From Caulobacteraceae bacterium (GTDB lineage Bacteria > Pseudomonadota > Alphaproteobacteria > Caulobacterales > Caulobacteraceae): 7,247 nt of DNA. Numbering within the stretch: the first letter of the stretch is position 1; every line of letters begins with the position of its first letter. Position numbers and translations under genes: made by a program. Of this stretch, positions 5,991 through 7,247 are shown piece by piece. The notes under the pieces are model-generated. The model was not told the origin of the DNA. It searched no databases and worked only from the letters and a program-made list of their open reading frames with translations. The DNA lies in NCBI GenBank assembly GCA_025351125.1, contig JANXWN010000262.1:1-7247 (forward strand), read 5' to 3'.

Positions 5991-6422
5991 ATGGACGTGT
6001 CGCGCCCGCCGATCTGGCTCATGAAGACGGAACCGGAGAAATATTCTTACGCCGACCTCGTCCGCGACGGGCGTACGACCTGGGACGGCGTGCGAAATAA
6101 TCAGGCGGCCTTGTATCTAAAAGCCATGCGGATCGGCGAGTTGGCGCTGATTTATCATTCACGCACGGAACTGGCGGTGGTCGGCGTGGCGCGGATCGTG
6201 CGCGAAGCCTTTACCGACCCGACCGATGCCGCCGGTCGATTCGTGGCGGTGGACATCGCCCCAGATTGGGCGCTCGCCAAGCCGGTCCCGTTGCAAGATC
6301 TCAGGGCCAACGCCGCGCTTGCGGGGATGGCGATGTTTCGGCAATTTCGTTTGTCGGTGTCACCCGTGACGCCGGAAGAGTCGCGAGTCATCTTGGCAAT
6401 GGCGGATGCGTCGCGTCGCTAA
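5991..6422 (+). CDS. EVE-domain protein
   Basis: This 143-aa protein consists of a single EVE domain, a PUA-like fold. Diagnostic stretches are PIWLMKTEPEKYSY (7-20), TTWDGVRNNQAALYLKAMRIGE (29-50), IYHS (54-57), the VVGVARIVREAFTDPT strand (63-78) and the FVAVDIAPDWALAKPVPL region (84-101). The family includes human THYN1. EVE domains recognise modified bases in DNA or RNA through an aromatic pocket, and some are fused to restriction enzymes. This stand-alone form is widespread in proteobacteria and its physiological substrate is unsettled. A clear SD, GAGGTGA (5981-5987), precedes ATG 5991. The gene lies 25 bases after the COQ10-like gene and ends six bases before the convergent pncC stop. 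Confidence 0.92.
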   Translation: MDVSRPPIWLMKTEPEKYSYADLVRDGRTTWDGVRNNQAALYLKAMRIGELALIYHSRTELAVVGVARIVREAFTDPTDAAGRFVAVDIAPDWALAKPVPLQDLRANAALAGMAMFRQFRLSVSPVTPEESRVILAMADASRR

Positions 6423-6429
6423 GAGCGAC
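6415..6429. other. Hairpin spanning the convergent stop codons
   Basis: GTCGCT (6415-6420) and AGCGAC (6424-6429) form a perfect 6-bp stem with loop AAG, covering the EVE-gene TAA (6420-6422) and touching the pncC TAG (complement of 6429-6431). It reads as a hairpin on both strands, but no T-tract follows on either, so a bidirectional terminator role is weakly supported. Confidence 0.35.
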
Positions 6430-6920
6430 TAGCGCAACCGTTCGCGCAACATCTCCAGCGCCACCTGGACGGCGGCCATCTGCACCTCCCAGCGGGTTTC
6501 GAACTCGAATATTTCCAAGCGATGGTGCACCGACTGATTGGCGCGGGCGGTGGCGAAGTGGACCGTGCCGACGGGCTTGAGCGGAGAACCGCCGCCGGGG
6601 CCGGCTACACCGGTAATCGATACGGCGACGTGCGCGTGAGAATGTTCCACGGCCCCCTCGGCCATCATCCGGGCGATCGGCTCGGACACCGCGCCCAAAT
6701 CCGCGATCATGTCGCCCGAAATGCCCAAGAGTTCTTGCTTGGCGCGATTGGTGTAAGCGACGAACCCACGTTCGAAGACGTCCGATGCGCCGGAAATCGA
6801 ACAGATCGCGGCGGCGACCAAACCGCCGGTACAGCTCTCGGCGGTGACAATCCGTAGTGACTTGGCCCGTGCATCGTCGATCACCAAACGCGCTAGGGTT
6901 TCAATCTCAAGAGAGAACAT
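6429..6920 (-). CDS. pncC: Nicotinamide-nucleotide amidohydrolase (CinA C-terminal domain, PncC)
   Basis: This 163-aa protein corresponds to the stand-alone C-terminal domain of CinA. It deamidates nicotinamide mononucleotide to nicotinate mononucleotide, recycling NMN (mainly from DNA ligase) into NAD synthesis. Signatures are TAESCTGGLVAAAI (26-39), the SGASDVFERGFVAYTNRAKQ region (43-62) and SITGVAGPGGGSPLKPVGTV (101-120). By the family's spacing the catalytic Ser/Lys dyad should be S46 and K61, with Y56 alongside; all three are present. The N-terminal CinA/MoaB-like domain is absent, which is normal for this form. An SD (AAGGA, complement of 6932-6936) lies 11 to 12 bases before the ATG. 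It follows ispF by 28 bases on the same strand, probably as one operon. Confidence 0.95.
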   Translation of the reverse strand: MFSLEIETLARLVIDDARAKSLRIVTAESCTGGLVAAAICSISGASDVFERGFVAYTNRAKQELLGISGDMIADLGAVSEPIARMMAEGAVEHSHAHVAVSITGVAGPGGGSPLKPVGTVHFATARANQSVHHRLEIFEFETRWEVQMAAVQVALEMLRERLR

Positions 6921-6934
6921 ACGCCGAGAATTCC

Positions 6935-6952
6935 TTAAATTAGCTTATTTAA
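6935..6952. repeat. AT-rich inverted repeat at the ispF-pncC junction
   Basis: TTAAAT (6935-6940) and ATTTAA (6947-6952) are exact inverted arms around TAGCTT. They form an 18-base, nearly all-AT palindrome that overlaps the ispF stop codon and the pncC SD region. It stands out against the GC-rich surroundings. It could be a promoter or operator for pncC, or a weak hairpin affecting its translation. Confidence 0.4.
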
Positions 6953-7247
6953 TGTGACATCGATACCGACACGACAGCCTGCGCCGCTAGGCCTTCTCCA
7001 CGTCCGGTAAAACCCAGCTGTTCCGTCGTGGTCGCCTTCACGCTGACCTGATCGAGCGCCAAATTCATCAATTGCGCCAAACGTTCGCGCATGGCCTGGC
7101 GGTGCGGCTTAATTTTCGGCGTTTCGCAAATCAGGGTTAGGTCCACGTTATTGACGATACCGCCGCGCGCCGCCACCCGTCGGGCTGCGTGTCGCAAAAA
7201 TACTGTCGAGTCGGCGCCCCGCCATTGTGGATCCGACGGCGGAAAAT
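6949..7247 (-). CDS. ispF: IspF (2-C-methyl-D-erythritol 2,4-cyclodiphosphate synthase), 5' part outside window
   Basis: Ninety-eight residues of the C-terminal part are present, ending at TAA (complement of 6949-6951). The frame is open to the window edge. It begins [20 protein letters not shown] and continues with [40 protein letters not shown] and AAQAVVSV, all IspF landmarks. The enzyme is a zinc-dependent trimer that cyclises CDP-methylerythritol 2-phosphate, releasing CMP, in the MEP isoprenoid pathway. KATTTE and the RGEG glutamate contribute to nucleotide and metal binding; the zinc-binding Asp-x-His lies upstream of the window. An internal TTG (complement of 7195-7197) is not the real start, because homology continues past it. 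Many alphaproteobacteria carry an IspD-IspF fusion here, and the window cannot tell which form this is. Confidence 0.96.
   Translation of the reverse strand, partial: FPPSDPQWRGADSTVFLRHAARRVAARGGIVNNVDLTLICETPKIKPHRQAMRERLAQLMNLALDQVSVKATTTEQLGFTGRGEGLAAQAVVSVSMSH

Noticed and set aside
5991..6422. EVE gene as part of a modification-dependent restriction or defence system
   Set aside because: There is no nuclease, methyltransferase or AAA partner nearby, and the surroundings are core metabolism.
6522..6857. 111-aa + strand ORF opposite pncC
   Set aside because: It is the antisense shadow of pncC, whose frame carries clear CinA motifs.
6935..6952. CtrA-type site (TTAA-N7-TTAA) at 6935-6952, and likewise at 2238-2255
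   Set aside because: Both pairs of TTAA are ten bases apart instead of seven, so they do not match the CtrA consensus.

Overview
The window is a compact, GC-rich stretch of chromosome from an alphaproteobacterium, most likely of Rhodospirillales type. The evidence is gene content and order: a fabH tail followed by ihfA and a small MerR-family gene, a two-histidine-pair heme A synthase, an rplM-rpsI-argC block with a type 2 ArgC, and lipA followed by a RatA/COQ10-family gene with pncC and ispF nearby. The protein sequences have the alphaproteobacterial form, for example the N-terminally extended S9 and the PYTP-DVERYPEF-PW motif of the RatA protein. The genus cannot be told from this window.

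Layout. Positions 1-877 (+) hold the 3' end of fabH, then ihfA and a MerR-type regulator that probably form one transcription unit. At 943-1019 (+) lies a complete tRNA-Pro(GGG) with encoded CCA and a plausible promoter of its own. It is followed after a short hairpin by ctaA (1054-2142). At 2216-3261 (+) is the ribosomal operon rplM-rpsI, with a consensus -35 box, a structured leader and a strong rho-independent terminator at 3275-3298. argC (3356-4303) follows; its Shine-Dalgarno sequence can pair with an upstream anti-SD. The 244-base gap 4304-4547 has no gene, but holds a roughly 100-nt, strongly self-complementary element that I cannot name. lipA (4548-5510), a RatA/COQ10-like START-domain gene (5522-5965) and an EVE-domain gene (5991-6422) follow on the + strand. 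They meet pncC (6429-6920, -) and the 3' part of ispF (6949 to the window end, -) head to head.

How the genes work together. Almost everything is core housekeeping: fatty-acid initiation (fabH), nucleoid architecture (ihfA), translation (tRNA-Pro, L13, S9), arginine synthesis (argC), lipoate synthesis (lipA), the respiratory chain (ctaA for heme A, the COQ10-like protein for ubiquinone), NAD salvage (pncC) and isoprenoid precursors (ispF). Heme A and ubiquinone serve the same aerobic electron-transport chain, and the isoprenoid pathway supplies the side chains of both, so respiration is a loose theme.

Novelty. I see no mobile element, CRISPR array, defence island or recognisable new multi-gene system. 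The parts worth a second look are non-coding: the 4353-4452 element between argC and lipA, the SD-sequestering hairpin and overlapping arginine-rich short ORF before argC, the rplM leader, and a perfect 6+6 palindrome just after ctaA. All are read by eye from the sequence and none was tested by folding or database search.
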